Shown one piece after another: positions 43,237 to 54,222 of a stretch of DNA of 64,000 nucleotides. A model generated the notes under the pieces. It made no database searches. It worked only from the letters and a program-made list of their open reading frames with translations, and was not told the DNA's origin. A program made the translations under genes and the position numbers. This DNA comes from Scolanthus callimorphus (lineage: Eukaryota; Cnidaria; Anthozoa; Actiniaria; Edwardsiidae), in the NCBI GenBank assembly GCA_033964015.1, contig CM066922.1, positions 24,290,507-24,354,506 on the forward strand, in the 5' to 3' direction. How positions within the stretch are numbered: position 1 is the first letter of the stretch; each line of letters starts with the position of its first letter.

Positions 43237-44350
43237 CTAGAATCAAAAAACAATATTTGGCAAAAAGAGAGAAAAAAGAAAAGTGTAGTAGAATGCAGCC
43301 AAATAGTGAGGGATCTTCTTATACGAAAATATCCCTCTGAAGTACCACATTAATCACAGTAATAAAAAATTCAAAGTACATTGACATGCATATATAATAT
43401 CGGTACGTAACTTAATTGCACGGTTCCAAGTTAAATATAATAGTTTAACTACAAAAGATAACTGTGGTACAAGCCATACCAATGTTAACCATCGACGTGC
43501 CAGGCAGGGACATAGCTAGAGATTTTTTAATGCACGTAAGAGAGTATTCGGATAGACATCGTTATCAGAAAAACAACAGAAAAGGTATAACAAAGTGAAC
43601 ATTTTAGTACGCAGTTGCATACTGTGCGTATTTGTAGCTAAAGCTGACATGTGCAAACAAGGTAGAATATAAAGTAGAAAGCAGGACGCCATTCTTTTAC
43701 AAACTGCCGTTTTCAACAGGAAAGATGGCATCGATAAATGACTAGAGTGGAGATAAGGAATTAACCTTGTGTGAAAGCTAACGTGCTAATGAAATGGTCC
43801 CATGTGTGCTTCTGAGCGTTAGCCCTAGTAAGAGGAGAAAGAGAAACAATCTCTGACCCGAGAGGGATACGAACCCACGACCTTCAGAATTGTACATCCG
43901 ATGCTCTACCAGCTGAGCTATCCAGGTCAGACTGGGAGCAGGTCGGGGTAAATTAGATGTTATGTTCGCGGTAATGAAGTGAATATATGTAGATGTTCAG
44001 GCAAGCCTATGGCCGCGTAGCACTAAGTTCAACAGAGTGGAGATAAGGAATTAACCTTGTGTGAAAGCTAACGTGCTAATGAAATGGTCCCATGTGTGCT
44101 TCTGAGCGTTAGCCCTAGTAAGCGGAGAAAGAGAAAAAATCTCTGAACCCGAGAGGGGTCTCTTTCTCCGCTTACTAGGGCTAACGCTCAGAAGCACACA
44201 TGGGACCATTTCATTAGCACGTTAGCTTTCATACAAGGTTAATTCCTTATCTCCACTCTGTTGAACTTAGCGCTACGCGGCCACAGGCTTGCCTGAACAT
44301 CTACGATAAATGACTAGTAGCCAAAGACAGAACCCCGCTTTGTAGCTTAC
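43237..44350. other. Intron carrying SINE-like and inverted repeats
   Basis: The segment 43745-43860 (word GGAGATAAGGAATTAACCTT) recurs at 44035-44155 and, inverted, at 44157-44275. A tRNA-like sequence lies at 43855-43928. Together they form a rearranged composite of a tRNA-derived repeat. Confidence 0.65.
43855..43928 (-). repeat. tRNA-like sequence (SINE head or tRNA pseudogene)
   Basis: On the minus strand it has an A box TAGCTCAGCTGGTAGAGC (43903-43920) and a B box GGGTTCGTATCCC (43864-43876). A 7-bp acceptor stem can be paired (GACCTGG with TCGGGTC, allowing G-T). The anticodon stem TCGGA/TCTGA pairs, but its loop has 8 bases (TGTACAAT) instead of 7, so it is not a normal tRNA. Copies of its flank nearby argue for a tRNA-derived SINE. 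Confidence 0.65.
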
Positions 44351-44572
44351 CGCAGTTTTCTTCATCTATATTATCATCACAATCTTTCTTCTTGTTGCAA
44401 AGATCAACCAGCCGTATGCATTTTTTATCTGGTCCTGGGCAACGGAACTCATCGTTACGACAGTCGCAGTTAGCCTCGTCGGAACCATCGGCACAGTGTA
44501 TGTCGCCGTCGCAGCGCCTTTTCATATCTAAACATTCGCCATTGTCGCAAGTAAATCTAGTGCACTGGAAAC
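44351..44572 (-). CDS. Two LDLa modules
   Basis: This phase 1-1 exon encodes two LDL-receptor class A repeats. The first: FQCTRFTCDNGECLDMKRRC then CADGSDEANC, with the calcium-binding DGSDE. The second: DEFRCPGPDKKCIRLVDLC then DCDDNIDEENC. These modules fold around calcium and bind protein ligands. In relaxin receptors an LDLa module is needed for signalling. The acceptor TTTTAAG gives the right phase. Confidence 0.92.
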
Positions 44573-44867
44573 CTTAAAAGCAAAAGTTGGTTTAGTGTTA
44601 AGTTCTAATATCGCTGCGCACAGATGGAGGAACAATAATTAAAAACTGAGACAAGCAAATACACGTTTGTCCCATTTTCTCAGTATTCTCTCTAAAGAAC
44701 GATACAAAATGATTTGGTAAACTGGTAGTTCCACTCATTATAGCAGGGCTTGTATATACTCCTACTCTCGCTCGTTTTTCGAACGCGATCCTTTTAATCT
44801 TTGCACAGCGCTATTGCATGAAGCTTACGTTACATTTCCTTATTTAGGGAACACGTTGTCCACATTT

Positions 44868-45176
44868 CCCAGCTGTCGTGGACAGACTTGTTCTGCAACA
44901 GCTATTGTGAATAGCTGTTGCTCTGCGACAGCAACATATGGAAACCGGGTTTCGCAGCAGTCACAGCAGTCAAGAAAACTCCAGCTGCAGCTGTCGCAGA
45001 TAGAGCACGGGCGATTCCTGCAACATGAGTTGCAGCAGTTGCAAGAAACGCAGCGTATTGCAGAAGTCGCCAGCGCCGCCGGTTTCCATATGTTGCAATT
45101 GTCGAAGCTAACGCAGAACAGCTTTGTTCACAATAGCTGGTGCGGAACAAATTTATCCACGACAGCTACAACATAG
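44868..45176. mobile_element. MITE with CAGCTG-rich arms
   Basis: Arms of about 85 bases (44868-44960 and 45078-45176) are inverted, with words CAGCTATTGTGAA and GCAACATATGGAAACCGG. The interior is rich in TTGCAGCAG-like words. The two overlapping long frames are mirror effects. Confidence 0.65.
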
Positions 45177-45983
45177 AGCAGATTTCACATGACCATCGTG
45201 AAAGTAAACGCAATTGTGCAATCACTAGCCAATCAAAAACAAGAGTAATTACAACTTACTGCTGAATGGTTTCCAGCCAAGCCAATCAGGAGCCGAACCA
45301 ATTGGCTAGTAATTCCTTGCTTGTAATTAGTTCGCAATTTGATTGGTTGATAGAAATAAGCAGCCAATGGGAAAGCAAACCAATTGCAAACACGACGGTC
45401 ATCTGAAATCCGCTCTATTGAAACCAACCTCAAACGAAAGCCACCACCAAAACACTTTTGGAGCAACTTGTAGCCACTCCAAATGATAGTGCGAACTCAA
45501 GACTCCAAGCTATTCTGCCCCTTTGGAAAAGTTTCTGGAGGCTAGACGTGGTCCACAGCAGTAGCTGCATTAATCAGACAATTAACCATTATCCTGCGAG
45601 ATTGCGCAGAATATTTAACCATTATCCTGCGAGATTGCGCAGAATATCGTCTGATACTTAGCCGACCAGGGACGAAGTCCCGAGTTGGCTAAAATCAGAC
45701 GATATTCTGCAAAATCGAGCAGGATAATGGTTTTATTATTCAGCACATCGATAGCACAAAAAACCCGAAAAAATGACTTGTGTATTTACGAGCTCAAAAC
45801 ATCATATTTTCCTCAGAGACGGATATCGCAGGATAGCTGTCATGTACAGAAGACAGCTATTGGCGTTCCAATGACCATATTTGGGCAGTGCATCGATGTG
45901 CTGAATAATAACTTCTGATACACTAAATAAGCTCTCAGATTCTATAACGTGTAAATGTTTTATACCATGACGGGTGAACTTAC
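45177..45983. other. Intron with CCAAT-box-like cluster and a hairpin
   Basis: At 45225-45400 there are several CCAAT/ATTGG words (CCAATCAAA, CCAATCAGG, TTGATTGGTTG). At 45580-45735 an inverted repeat holds the word ACCATTATCCTGCGAGATTG twice on the left and once inverted on the right. No exon was seen. Confidence 0.5.
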
Positions 45984-46080
45984 CTGGATGTGCAAATGTA
46001 GGAAGTGTGGGGCAGTTTCTTGTCGTTATTGTTATATTTGTAACAGCGATGCTCACTACTGTTTCTGAAAAACTTTGACC
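45984..46080 (-). CDS. MAM C-terminal exon, first MAM
   Basis: This phase 0-1 exon reads GQSFSETVVSIAVTNITITT then RNCPTLPTF, matching the closing strands and Cys of a MAM domain. It follows TTTTTCAG and precedes GTAAGT. Confidence 0.7.
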
Positions 46081-46441
46081 CTGAAAAATAAGCTGCATCG
46101 GGAAAAGAAAAAAAAGTCCTTACTCTTGATTTTCAATCAATCTTTTGGTTTGCAATTCGCCTTTGTCACCGGCAGCCATCTTGTTTTTTTCTTACAGAAA
46201 TGACTATGCGTGGGTGAGCTAACACGCTTGGCCTCGCTTTCGGGCCTGCTTCGCTGTATTAGAAAATCCAAGATGGCTGCCGTGTGACAAAGGCGAATAG
46301 CAACACAACAGCGTTTTGACTGTTTTGTTGAGCTTTCTGAACAGAAACTTCAACCAATATGTCTAGTAGTGGCTTTGTATATCGTTTGCTTAAGGACTAC
46401 TGTAACTTATATTTTAAAATCACCTATATTACTATAAGCAC

Positions 46442-46692
46442 CTTGGTTCCATTATATCCTGTCCAATAGACTGCACCATGATGCCATTCATTGCCATGGT
46501 AACCAGTTACGTTCCAAATGATATGGTCACTGGAACGAATCCTTTTATAAATGGATAATATTGACCTAGTCCGTGTGTTCATCTTGAACTTGAATTCCAA
46601 GCACACTTTGATGTGAGCGTGGTATGGTTGCCATGGGAGCACATCGCTTAGCAACGATGCCGTTTTTGTTCCATTGACGAATATGTAAGAAG
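46442..46692 (-). CDS. MAM-like core exon, first MAM
   Basis: This phase 1-0 exon reads SYIFVNGTKTASLLSDVLP, then VCLEFKFKMNTRTRSILSIY and IIWNVTGYHGNEWHHGAVYW, following the MAM order (YIFV....A.L.S....C..F...M......L......W...G..GN.W). Two N-glycosylation sequons are visible. An N-terminal MAM part with a C.FE.G.C motif was not found. Confidence 0.72.
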
Positions 46693-46821
46693 CTGTGGTA
46701 GAATGAAAGGAGTTATTTTAAGAAAAAGTTGCCTGCGAAATGGGTCTCCTGCGCCATTGTTACTGCTCACTAAAGCGAATATCACATCGTGTTCCACACT
46801 CGAACAGGCCACAGACCAGTC

Positions 46822-46978
46822 AAGGGGCGTAGCCAGGATTTGAGAAGGGGGAGGGGGTTACTTCTGTACAAATGCATGCTGCTCCTTTCCAGTTTTTCGA
46901 TTTTTTTTTCTTAATATTTACTGTATTTTTCATCTAAAAAAAGGGAAGGTCCCAGGATCCCCCCTAGCTACGCCCCTT
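46822..46978. mobile_element. MITE with AAGGGGCGTAGCCAGG ends
   Basis: The inverted ends AAGGGGCGTAGCCAGG and CCTAGCTACGCCCCTT enclose about 120 bases. The flanks (AGTC and TCAG) do not show a clear duplication. Confidence 0.7.
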
Positions 46979-46982
46979 TCAG

Positions 46983-47192
46983 CCGACAATTACATCCCCC
47001 CAAGATTGTCCACATGGTACTCTACTCCCCCACCTGTTCTCCAATGAATCATCGGAATTGTACGATATGAACATCTATAACAGGTTGGTCAGTCTAGATC
47101 GTAAGAACTTAGAAGATTTAGTGAAATACGGCACACATGTCGTAGCAGTTGGAAAGACGTACAGCTTCAGCGATATCCCGGAACTACAGTGA
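46983..47192 (+). pseudogene. Plus-strand 69-codon frame, possible gene fragment
   Basis: It reads SSELYDMNIYNRLVSLDRKN, then LEDLVKYGTHVVAVGKTYSF, ending SDIPELQ at a stop. The composition is protein-like and the frame starts directly at the edge of the MITE. No family recognised. It lies antisense in an intron of the receptor gene, so it may be a captured exon or chance. Confidence 0.3.
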
Positions 47193-48102
47193 CAGTAGGT
47201 GCCGAAATATGGTGCGAGGATTACTTTAGTACAGTTATAATCAGTTATAATTATCACGGAAAGTACATTAACGTTGAGACCTTAGTTTAGAAGTTAACAT
47301 TTAATGATGACACGTGAAAACCACTAATTCATGCAGTGTCATCAGATTGTATCTATTATTAATACTAGTTTGAAATTACTATTTGTTTCTGTTGTTGCTA
47401 CTGTTGTTATTGTTGTTCTTATTATTATTATCAAATGTTGATTCATGCGTACGAAAAAGAGCGTTGTCGATCTAGCCCCCCTGAAAATCTATTTTACAGT
47501 ACTTTACCATTTCTTGGGAACATTTGTGCGGTGTCTGAAAGCAGCCAGGAATCGGAAGAATGCACGTTCCGCAACCAAGGACACATTATTTCAGTAAAGT
47601 CACATTTTTGCAGCGTATATGCTTTAAAAGAAAAAGAGAGGTAGTTACCGCCTGCTGCACAATTAAGGCAGATTTGTTTTAGAATTTCGAGCAATTTGAA
47701 CAAGAAGTAGTAAAAAATCTTGTTACTGAAAAATAGGATTTTTTTTTGTTTCTGTTTTTTTAAGGTATGAAGATAAGTGAACAATTGTTATGGGAACCAG
47801 AGAAAATAAAGCTCACAGAGCCATATCCAATACCCCTGTATTATTTTAGGAAACGATTAAATTTAGTTTCTCGGATCTCCGTTATAATATGAGATCATGG
47901 GAACCTTCAGAAGTAAAAGCAGTAGGTATTAAACTTTTAAGTAAAGCTATTTTTGGCCAAGCATTGCTCGAATCTCTTAAATAACCTGTCTTGAATTTGA
48001 ATGAAAAGGCTTTAACGTCTCCGATCGAACGACTTAATGAAGAACGGTTTGAGAACAAAACGTATCACATCCTGATCATCAGAAACGTCAAACATCACTT
48101 AC

Positions 48103-48169
48103 GTTTTATGCGGATGGACGCCATTTCTTTTTGGCCATTCAAAGAGTTATCTTGCGAGGAGTACTGAGC
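48103..48169 (-). CDS. Unrecognised short exon
   Basis: This phase 0-1 exon with a strong donor GTAAGTG reads AQYSSQDNSLNGQKEMASIR then IK. It fits in phase only if the preceding exon ends at 48757. Splice and phase evidence only. Confidence 0.45.
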
Positions 48170-48756
48170 CTAAGTTATATAAAAAACTGGCATATAATTT
48201 AACTCGTTTTCATGTGGCGAAGCTGAATACAAAATAATTGCTTTTATAGCAATAGTAAATGCAATTCCTGTTTACACAACTATTTTGTTAAAGACTCAGG
48301 TGCGTGTATTCGTTTAAGGTTCTGCGTATCCCATGAGCCTTTGGTTTATAAACGATGTATTCATTGTACGGTATACACACAGGTATCTCATCGATATCTA
48401 TATAATAAAAATGCATACATTCATTTCTATTTTGCGCTATAAGCAAAGCATATCCATCATGCAGAAGAAAATGCACCTCAACTTAATGGAGTATATTGCT
48501 ATTTGCAGGGTTTGAACAGCAAGGTTCGATAATAGATCAAAAGGAGATTTAAAAGGAGTAGCGAATATATTATTCTGATGCATAGCTGCCAATCAGAAAA
48601 ATGCATTTGAACTCGTTGAATACGAGTACTGTCAATTGACAACACAAATGAGACAAATAGCTACAAGCCGAATGACAAAGCTTCCCAACACTGCGTTCCG
48701 TTGAGAAGCAGTAATTATATAGTCAGTTACTAAAAACCACCATTCAAATACCACAC

Positions 48757-48959
48757 CTCTATTTTGTAGTTGCCAGGTTGTGCTATCCCGTTGAACGCAA
48801 CGTGAAAGTTTGTTATTGTACAATTGGGCTCCAGGAGGCCACTCTCAGGAACGCGAGACAAAATGATTCTACTAGCACTATGATGCCCGCGTAAAGCAAG
48901 TGTTACATTAAGTGGACACGCAGAGCAATTTAACCAGCGGCAGCAATATTGAACACTCC
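48757..48959 (-). CDS. Unrecognised cysteine-containing exon
   Basis: This exon starts after TTTGTAG in phase 1 and reads SVQYCCRWLNCSACPLNVTL, then ALRGHHSASRIILSRVPESG and NCTITNFHVAFNG. It may be a beta-sandwich (Ig- or TNFR-like) module, but no family is clear. It can end at 48757 (phase 0, GTGTGG) or 48741 (phase 1, GTGGTT, which would join directly to the first MAM exon). Confidence 0.55.
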
Positions 48960-49056
48960 CTACAAAGAGAACATTTGTACAAAAAGTCAGAAGTAGATAG
49001 AAAGTAGAAGTAGATAGAAAGCTGCAAACAAACAAAACAAACAAACGTTGAATTTA

Positions 49057-49273
49057 ATTCTCGAACCCAGAGCTCCCCCGTCTTGTCACATCGCGGGGGA
49101 GGCTCTAATGATACCCCCTGACGGCGCGAGATTTGATACAGAACCGCTGAGAGAAAGAGCTTCCTGCGCATGCACAAGCGTTCAAAGTCAGCCAATCAGT
49201 GAAGGTCCTCTAATGGATGTCCAAAGAGCGTCCCCTGCGAGGTGACGAGCCTGGGAGCTCTGGGTACGAGAAT
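49057..49273. mobile_element. Hairpin MITE with CCAGAGCTCCC ends
   Basis: The left end ATTCTCGAACCCAGAGCTCC is inverted at the right (GGAGCTCTGGGTACGAGAAT). A single end-like fragment of the same family lies near 7280-7315. Confidence 0.7.
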
Positions 49274-49367
49274 GGTGGACATTCGCGCATGACTGTGGGA
49301 CTTCAGTCAGATCACGTGGGGAGAAAAATTTCAAACGAAGGGCCTATTACTACTCAGCAAGTGCAAC

Positions 49368-49677
49368 AAGACCTCGAACTTAAAATGAGGATTATCATCA
49401 ATTGTTAAATGGCCTTGAAATGAGGATTATCATCCTTTGGGGGACATGACTATATTACTATTATCTTTGTTCTATTAAAAACATAAATAGAACGAAGCAA
49501 TGTATAAGCAAATGACCACCCTTAACAGCGCTCCCTACTACAACTGTACTACTTCAACCTACAACCATGTGGGACACTTGCGCATGTCAAATAACCATGT
49601 CACCAGAATGATGATAATCCTCATTTCAAGACCATTTAACAATTGATGATAATCTTCATTTTAAGTTTCGAGACCAA
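49368..49677. mobile_element. Hairpin MITE with ATGAGGATTATCATC ends
   Basis: The left arm (AAATGAGGATTATCATCAAT, with an internal second copy) is inverted at 49610-49677. Non-coding. Confidence 0.65.
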
Positions 49678-50159
49678 GTGAGCAGTGGACAAGTGGTCAA
49701 GTCAAACGTCTCTATGTAGACTAAAACAAATCGCGTCAATCATTTGTTTAACTTTAAACATTCTGGTATGGGAAATGAAACCTCTTCCAGGTGATATTTG
49801 AAATCCTTGCTAGTAAAATGTTTGAGGAAGCGTTCTGAAGACTTATGCAGGACTTTTGCAAACTGGCCGCGCGTAATTCTGCGTCGGCTTTTCGCAGGCT
49901 ACTCGATCCTTTGCACATAAACATCTTCTACCTGACCTCTCAAGGGAGTGAAACATATTGGAATTCTCCTTATTGAATATATACAACTGTTTTTTTTTTT
50001 TGCGTTTTGAGATTGTTATAGTTGGAGTAGCCACTGGATGAAAAGAAGGAGATATATACATAGTCTTCTTTCTGTAACCTTGTGAAATTTTCTTTCCCTC
50101 GTAATTACCCAAGTTGATAAAGATTTTAATAAACAGACCATTAATGAAAGTTTATCTAC

Positions 50160-50231
50160 CTTTTATTTCTATTGGCGTTGCAATGACTATTGCATCGCTG
50201 CTAAGATTTTCCATTTGAAATGACACTTCCG
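50160..50231 (-). CDS. Unrecognised 72-base exon after vWA
   Basis: This phase 1-1 exon after CATCGCAG reads AEVSFQMENLSSDAIVIATP then IEIK. A beta-rich sequence with one sequon (NLS); it could open an Ig- or fibronectin-like module completed by the next exons. Splice and phase evidence only. Confidence 0.5.
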
Positions 50232-51101
50232 CTGCGATGAAAGAAAAGAAAATAAGTAAAAAAATAAGAATCAAGAAACTAAGAAACTAAGAAAGAAGTC
50301 TGTAATTAGCTGGTTTGTAGTGTCAGTGCAAGAAATGTGAAAAACAAGTGAGCTTCATTTTTGTGGGGTTGGCATTTTACGAGCTCAGGGGGAAAAATGA
50401 CAATTCAAAATGACTGGTCGCCAATTCCAATTCCCTTTGAAAAAAAAACTAATATGCGTGCCCATAAACATTCTGTGTTAAAGGCTCTTGGGAAAGCTCA
50501 TTTTCCCAAGGTAGAAGTATGCTATCCATCGGAAATCTGAACAACTCCTCTACTCATGGATATACCTTAATTTCCAAAATACATTCAATGCAATTTCTTC
50601 AACGTTCTACAATGTCTAGGCAAGATAACGAATATGGTCAAAGTGCAAATCCAGTGCTGCAGACACCAACGGGGCAAAACATTCATTAGTATAAAAAAAA
50701 CAACAGGATTCACACGCTTAGACAATTTTTGAAATCCTTGAGTTTCAAGGAGATTTATGAAAACTTTTCCGGAAACTTCCAGGAGTTTTTTTTTTATGAA
50801 ATCAGACTCGCCTTTCAAACGATTTTGTTCCTGTCTATTGGAGCTTCATAGTCTATGAGTTACATTTTGCATGGTGAGCCGCTAACAAGTATTGAAACAG
50901 AGTATTTACTTCAATGCATATCTTTCTGATACTTCGTGGGCTTTGATTTTACAATGATTTCTTGCTTCAATTTACTATCGCTTGAACAACGAAATTCATT
51001 TTCAAGGAGTTTTGGACAAATTTTCAGAATATTGAAGGACTTTCCTGGAGGCGTACGAACCCTGAACGAGCTCTATCAATTTGATTTTCAAAATGTCAAA
51101 C
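50232..51101. other. Intron after the vWA domain
   Basis: No exon was recognised. The part 50990-51060 aligns with 241-300 of the left copy and marks the left limit of the duplicated segment. Confidence 0.5.
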
Positions 51102-51330
51102 CTTTTAAATTGTATGGCATCATGCTATCCAGAACGTTGTCAAGGTCTTCAAAATCCCTCGCGTAGAATATATTATCTGGGCTGGATACCATCCTAGACA
51201 CTTCAATCTGACTGATATAATCTCCAAGGGCAATTGCGTAAACTTCGATTCCCCGCATTTTCAGCAGTGCAGCAGCATCAGCCGGGCTTCCGGTATGGGA
51301 AGAAAACCCATCCGTAAGGACAATGCAAAC
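51102..51330 (-). CDS. vWA C-terminal exon, right gene copy
   Basis: This phase 0-1 exon reads VCIVLTDGFSSHTGSPADAA, then ALLKMRGIEVYAIALGDYIS and FEDLDNVLDSMMPYN: the last half of a von Willebrand A domain with the VLTDG and GIEVYAIALGD strands. It is intact, unlike 345-569. The donor GTTTGA is weak; the frame meets a stop six codons later if it is not used. Confidence 0.8.
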
Positions 51331-52882
51331 CTAGGAAACAATGTCAATCAATTCAATTCGAATTCTTGATGTGTTTCACGAAAGGTCTGAGAACAATGCT
51401 AAGAAACAGGGTGGAAAGACCACATCAATGCTCAAGAATTGGTGGAGAAAGCAGGTATGAGGTCTCTAAGGGCCTGTTCACACGAGGCGAGATATCTCGC
51501 TTGGTAGGGATATCTCGAGGGGTACGGACGACGTTGGCTCTGTTTCACATAGGCTAGAACGCATCGGCCACGCATTGTGGCTAGAACGCATCGGCCACGC
51601 ACGCGCACAATCAACAAAGTTGTCCTTGCCCCCCGAGATATCTCGGGTAGACGGTTCACATGGAGCTGATGGTGACCGACACAACTTTACCCTAGGGTTA
51701 TCCCCTCCTTCCGAGACCGAGCTATCTCGGGGCCCCGAGTTGTCTCGGTCGCGTGTGAACGGTTTTATTTCAATACAGAGATTGTATAGAAACTTGACTC
51801 GGCCCGAGGCAGCTAGGGCGACCGAGATATCCAGTGCCCCCGAGATATCTTGCCTCATGTGAACATGCCCTTAGTAATTTTAGGCCGAGAGCAATTCACC
51901 AGGACATTTCCTTTCGCGGGAAGCATTTTGTTTTGAGGGAATGAATCGCTTTTTCAGCTCAAACAAGCGCTTGTTTGTAAAAAATATTTTTATGATAATT
52001 TTCAATCTCTCCTTATTTGTATTCATGACGTAACAGCCGTCCTAGAGCGAACGAGACTTCCCCACGTTATGTATCCGCCGAAAGGCTGGAAGATTTGCTT
52101 GATTTGCTTCGCTGGAGGAAGATTTCCGTGTCTAAATTCACTAAACACATGGCTAACAAATCGGAAATTGTACTCATCAAGCTATAAAAGCATGTATAAT
52201 TGTGGGACTATGCACAATGCTGTGAATTTTCTTGGATTTAGTTGAAATTTGAATACAATGTGTCAAAAATCGGTGTGAAAAGCCAGCGACCGGGGAACGA
52301 AATCCACAACTAATTCCTCTACATGGTAGCTACATGAATTTAATTCAAATCTTGGTGGAAATTGCAAGGATTCAACATGAAGGGACTTGACAAACACAAT
52401 AGTTATTTTTAGGCATTTCTGTAGTTTATTTTTGAAACGGTTCATAAATAAGAGGTTTTGGTTTAGTGCTGTTGGTTCTAAGTTTTTTGCTGCACCTCTT
52501 TGATGTTTGGTAGAAGCTTTTTCCCTGTTGTGTTGTGTCCCAACACACAAAACTTCGGGTCACTAGTGATTTTGCCAGTATGAATGAAGTAATCGACTCT
52601 TATTTAATAGATTTTATCACAAAATTCGATTGCAAAGTTTGACCGATGTTTTCGTTATGACAAGTTGCTTTTATTACTATAGCTTACAACACAAACAGCT
52701 CGAACATTAATCTCATCCGATCCTACTTCGTTGATTAAAGTTAAGGCTGAAAAAAAAATATTATCATCGATAAAATTGAACAAACAATAAACATTATGAT
52801 TCATATTTCACCTTTACTGTGCAAGGTAATAATGTGCTTCGTAAAGTCCTGAAAATTTCGCCCGAGCTACCTGAACAGTTAC
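51331..52882. other. Intron inside the vWA domain, right copy
   Basis: It contains the hairpin element 51467-51873. No exon was seen in the rest. A minus-strand open frame at 52263-52550 has no recognisable features. Confidence 0.5.
51467..51873. mobile_element. MITE with GAGATATCTCG-rich arms
   Basis: The left end TAAGGGCCTGTTCACACGAG is inverted at the right (CATGTGAACATGCCCTTA). Interior words GAGATATCTCGG and CTCGGTCGCGTGTGAACGG recur in both orientations. The ends TAA/TTA fit a 3-bp target such as that of Harbinger elements, but this is not conclusive. Confidence 0.65.
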
Positions 52883-53226
52883 CTGTTTTACATGTGGTCG
52901 CATTCCTCTGGCTTCTTGAAATAGTTCGTCGTTTGCCACGGTTAAAGCACCTTTTAAATTGCTAAAACCTCTCATCCAAGGCATGTTATCAAGGTGTCTT
53001 CTCAGCGTGATGGTGTTCCCATAAACTCCTCTGTAAATGTCAAACGAGACCTCCAATATAGGTACGCTTGACCAAGCAATAATTCCAACGTGTGTACCTC
53101 GTTCTGATATCTCGAATGAGTCAATAAACTGCTTAGAAAACCTCAGGATTCGGAGCCAGTTCGCGTTTCCAATGCTGCCGCTTGAGTCAATAAGAAGACC
53201 AACATCAATACTACTTGGACACCCAA
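52883..53226 (-). CDS. vWA N-terminal exon, right gene copy
   Basis: This phase 1-0 exon reads GCPSSIDVGLLIDSSGSIGN with the DxSxS metal site, then THVGIIAWSSVPILEVSF, RGFSNLKGALTVAND and ARGMRPHVKQ. In vWA domains the metal site mediates ligand binding; the further Thr and Asp positions lie partly in the second exon. About 85 percent identical to the left copy by eye. Confidence 0.88.
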
Positions 53227-53282
53227 CTGGAAAGATAAAAATGTATGGTTATTTGGTATAGCTGTTTTGCTCCCCTCGAGGA

Positions 53283-53825
53283 GTAGTATAGATGACAGAA
53301 CCCAAAAATGGCAAGATTTCTACAAGGTCAGGTAAAGTCAGATAGGCTTGATTCTTTGCATAGAGAATCCTTATACATTAGGAAACAAAATAGAAATGAG
53401 TATTTTTCTAATTGATCCGTCTTTAAGATATCAGCTGCTAAACTTTGATTACTGCATCGTTTTATGGCAAAATTTGTACAATTCTAACAAAAAATGTCAA
53501 AAAGTGCTGCAGCATCCAAAGTGTAACTCCTCATATCTTAAAGACGGATCAATTAGGAAAAAATACTCATTTCTATTTTGTTACTTATTGTATAAGGATA
53601 CTCTATGCAAAGAATCAAGCCTATCTGACTTTACCTGACCTTAGGGTAGAAATCTTGCCATTTTTGGGTTCTGTCAGAATAGGTAGTGGATCGACACTAG
53701 CAACCACGTGGTTGCTAGTGTCAATCGCCGACCACGTGGTTGCTAGTGTCAATCGCCGACCACGTGGTTGCTAGTGTGGATCGCCGCCCACGTGGTTGCT
53801 AGTGTGGATCCACTACCTATACTAC
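53283..53825. mobile_element. Hairpin element with an embedded CCACGTGG minisatellite
   Basis: The arms 53283-53440 and about 53515-53683 are inverted (word GATCCGTCTTTAAGATAT). They are followed by four 28-base units containing CACGTGGTTGCTAGTG (53690-53810); the first unit includes a perfect 26-base palindrome centred on CCACGTGG. The outer ends AGTAGTATAG and CTATACTACT are also inverted. Confidence 0.75.
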
Positions 53826-54222
53826 TGACATGTGAAGAATCCCCCCCCCCCCCCCCCCTCGGGACATCAATACAATCAATAAAACGTAACAAGAACATAG
53901 AATGGAAGATGAGATGAAATAATACATCTCAATTACTTTCCAAAAGACAGAAGCTGGTTCAACTCTCAGCGTACTTGCCTAAAATTGACTGTCCTAGAAG
54001 ACTTTTAAATGAAGAGCGAGGTTGGCATTTGAAATCTTTCTGGATGGAATTCCAGATCTTAGTGCCTAAAAATCGAATATTACATTTGCCGTAATTGGTT
54101 TTATCTTTGGAAGATAGTAGGACTAATTGCTAGCTAGCCTAGTGTTCTACGTGCTCACTTCACATCGACAGAGAACCCAAAAACTGCATCATAAAAGCAA
54201 ATAAACTAGTTTTTATTAATAC

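Larger units (their letters stand above)
46693..48102. other. Intron with a MITE and an opposite-strand open frame
   Basis: It holds the element 46822-46978 and, just after it, a 69-codon plus-strand frame (see below). The region 47640-47700 could hide a small minus-strand exon (CLNCAAGG before GTAACT) but no acceptor supports it. Confidence 0.45.
48960..50159. other. Intron with two hairpin MITEs
   Basis: It contains 49057-49273 and 49368-49677. At 49985-50120 a minus-strand open stretch reads TMYISPSFHPVATPTITISK but lacks clear splice sites. Confidence 0.5.

Noticed and set aside
43855..43928. Functional tRNA gene
   Set aside because: The anticodon loop has 8 bases, no anticodon fits with a U before it and a purine after it in a 7-base loop, and the flank is repeated nearby.
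44814..45176. 120-codon frame rich in Ser, Gln and Leu
   Set aside because: It is explained by the inverted arms and TTGCAGCAG words of a MITE.
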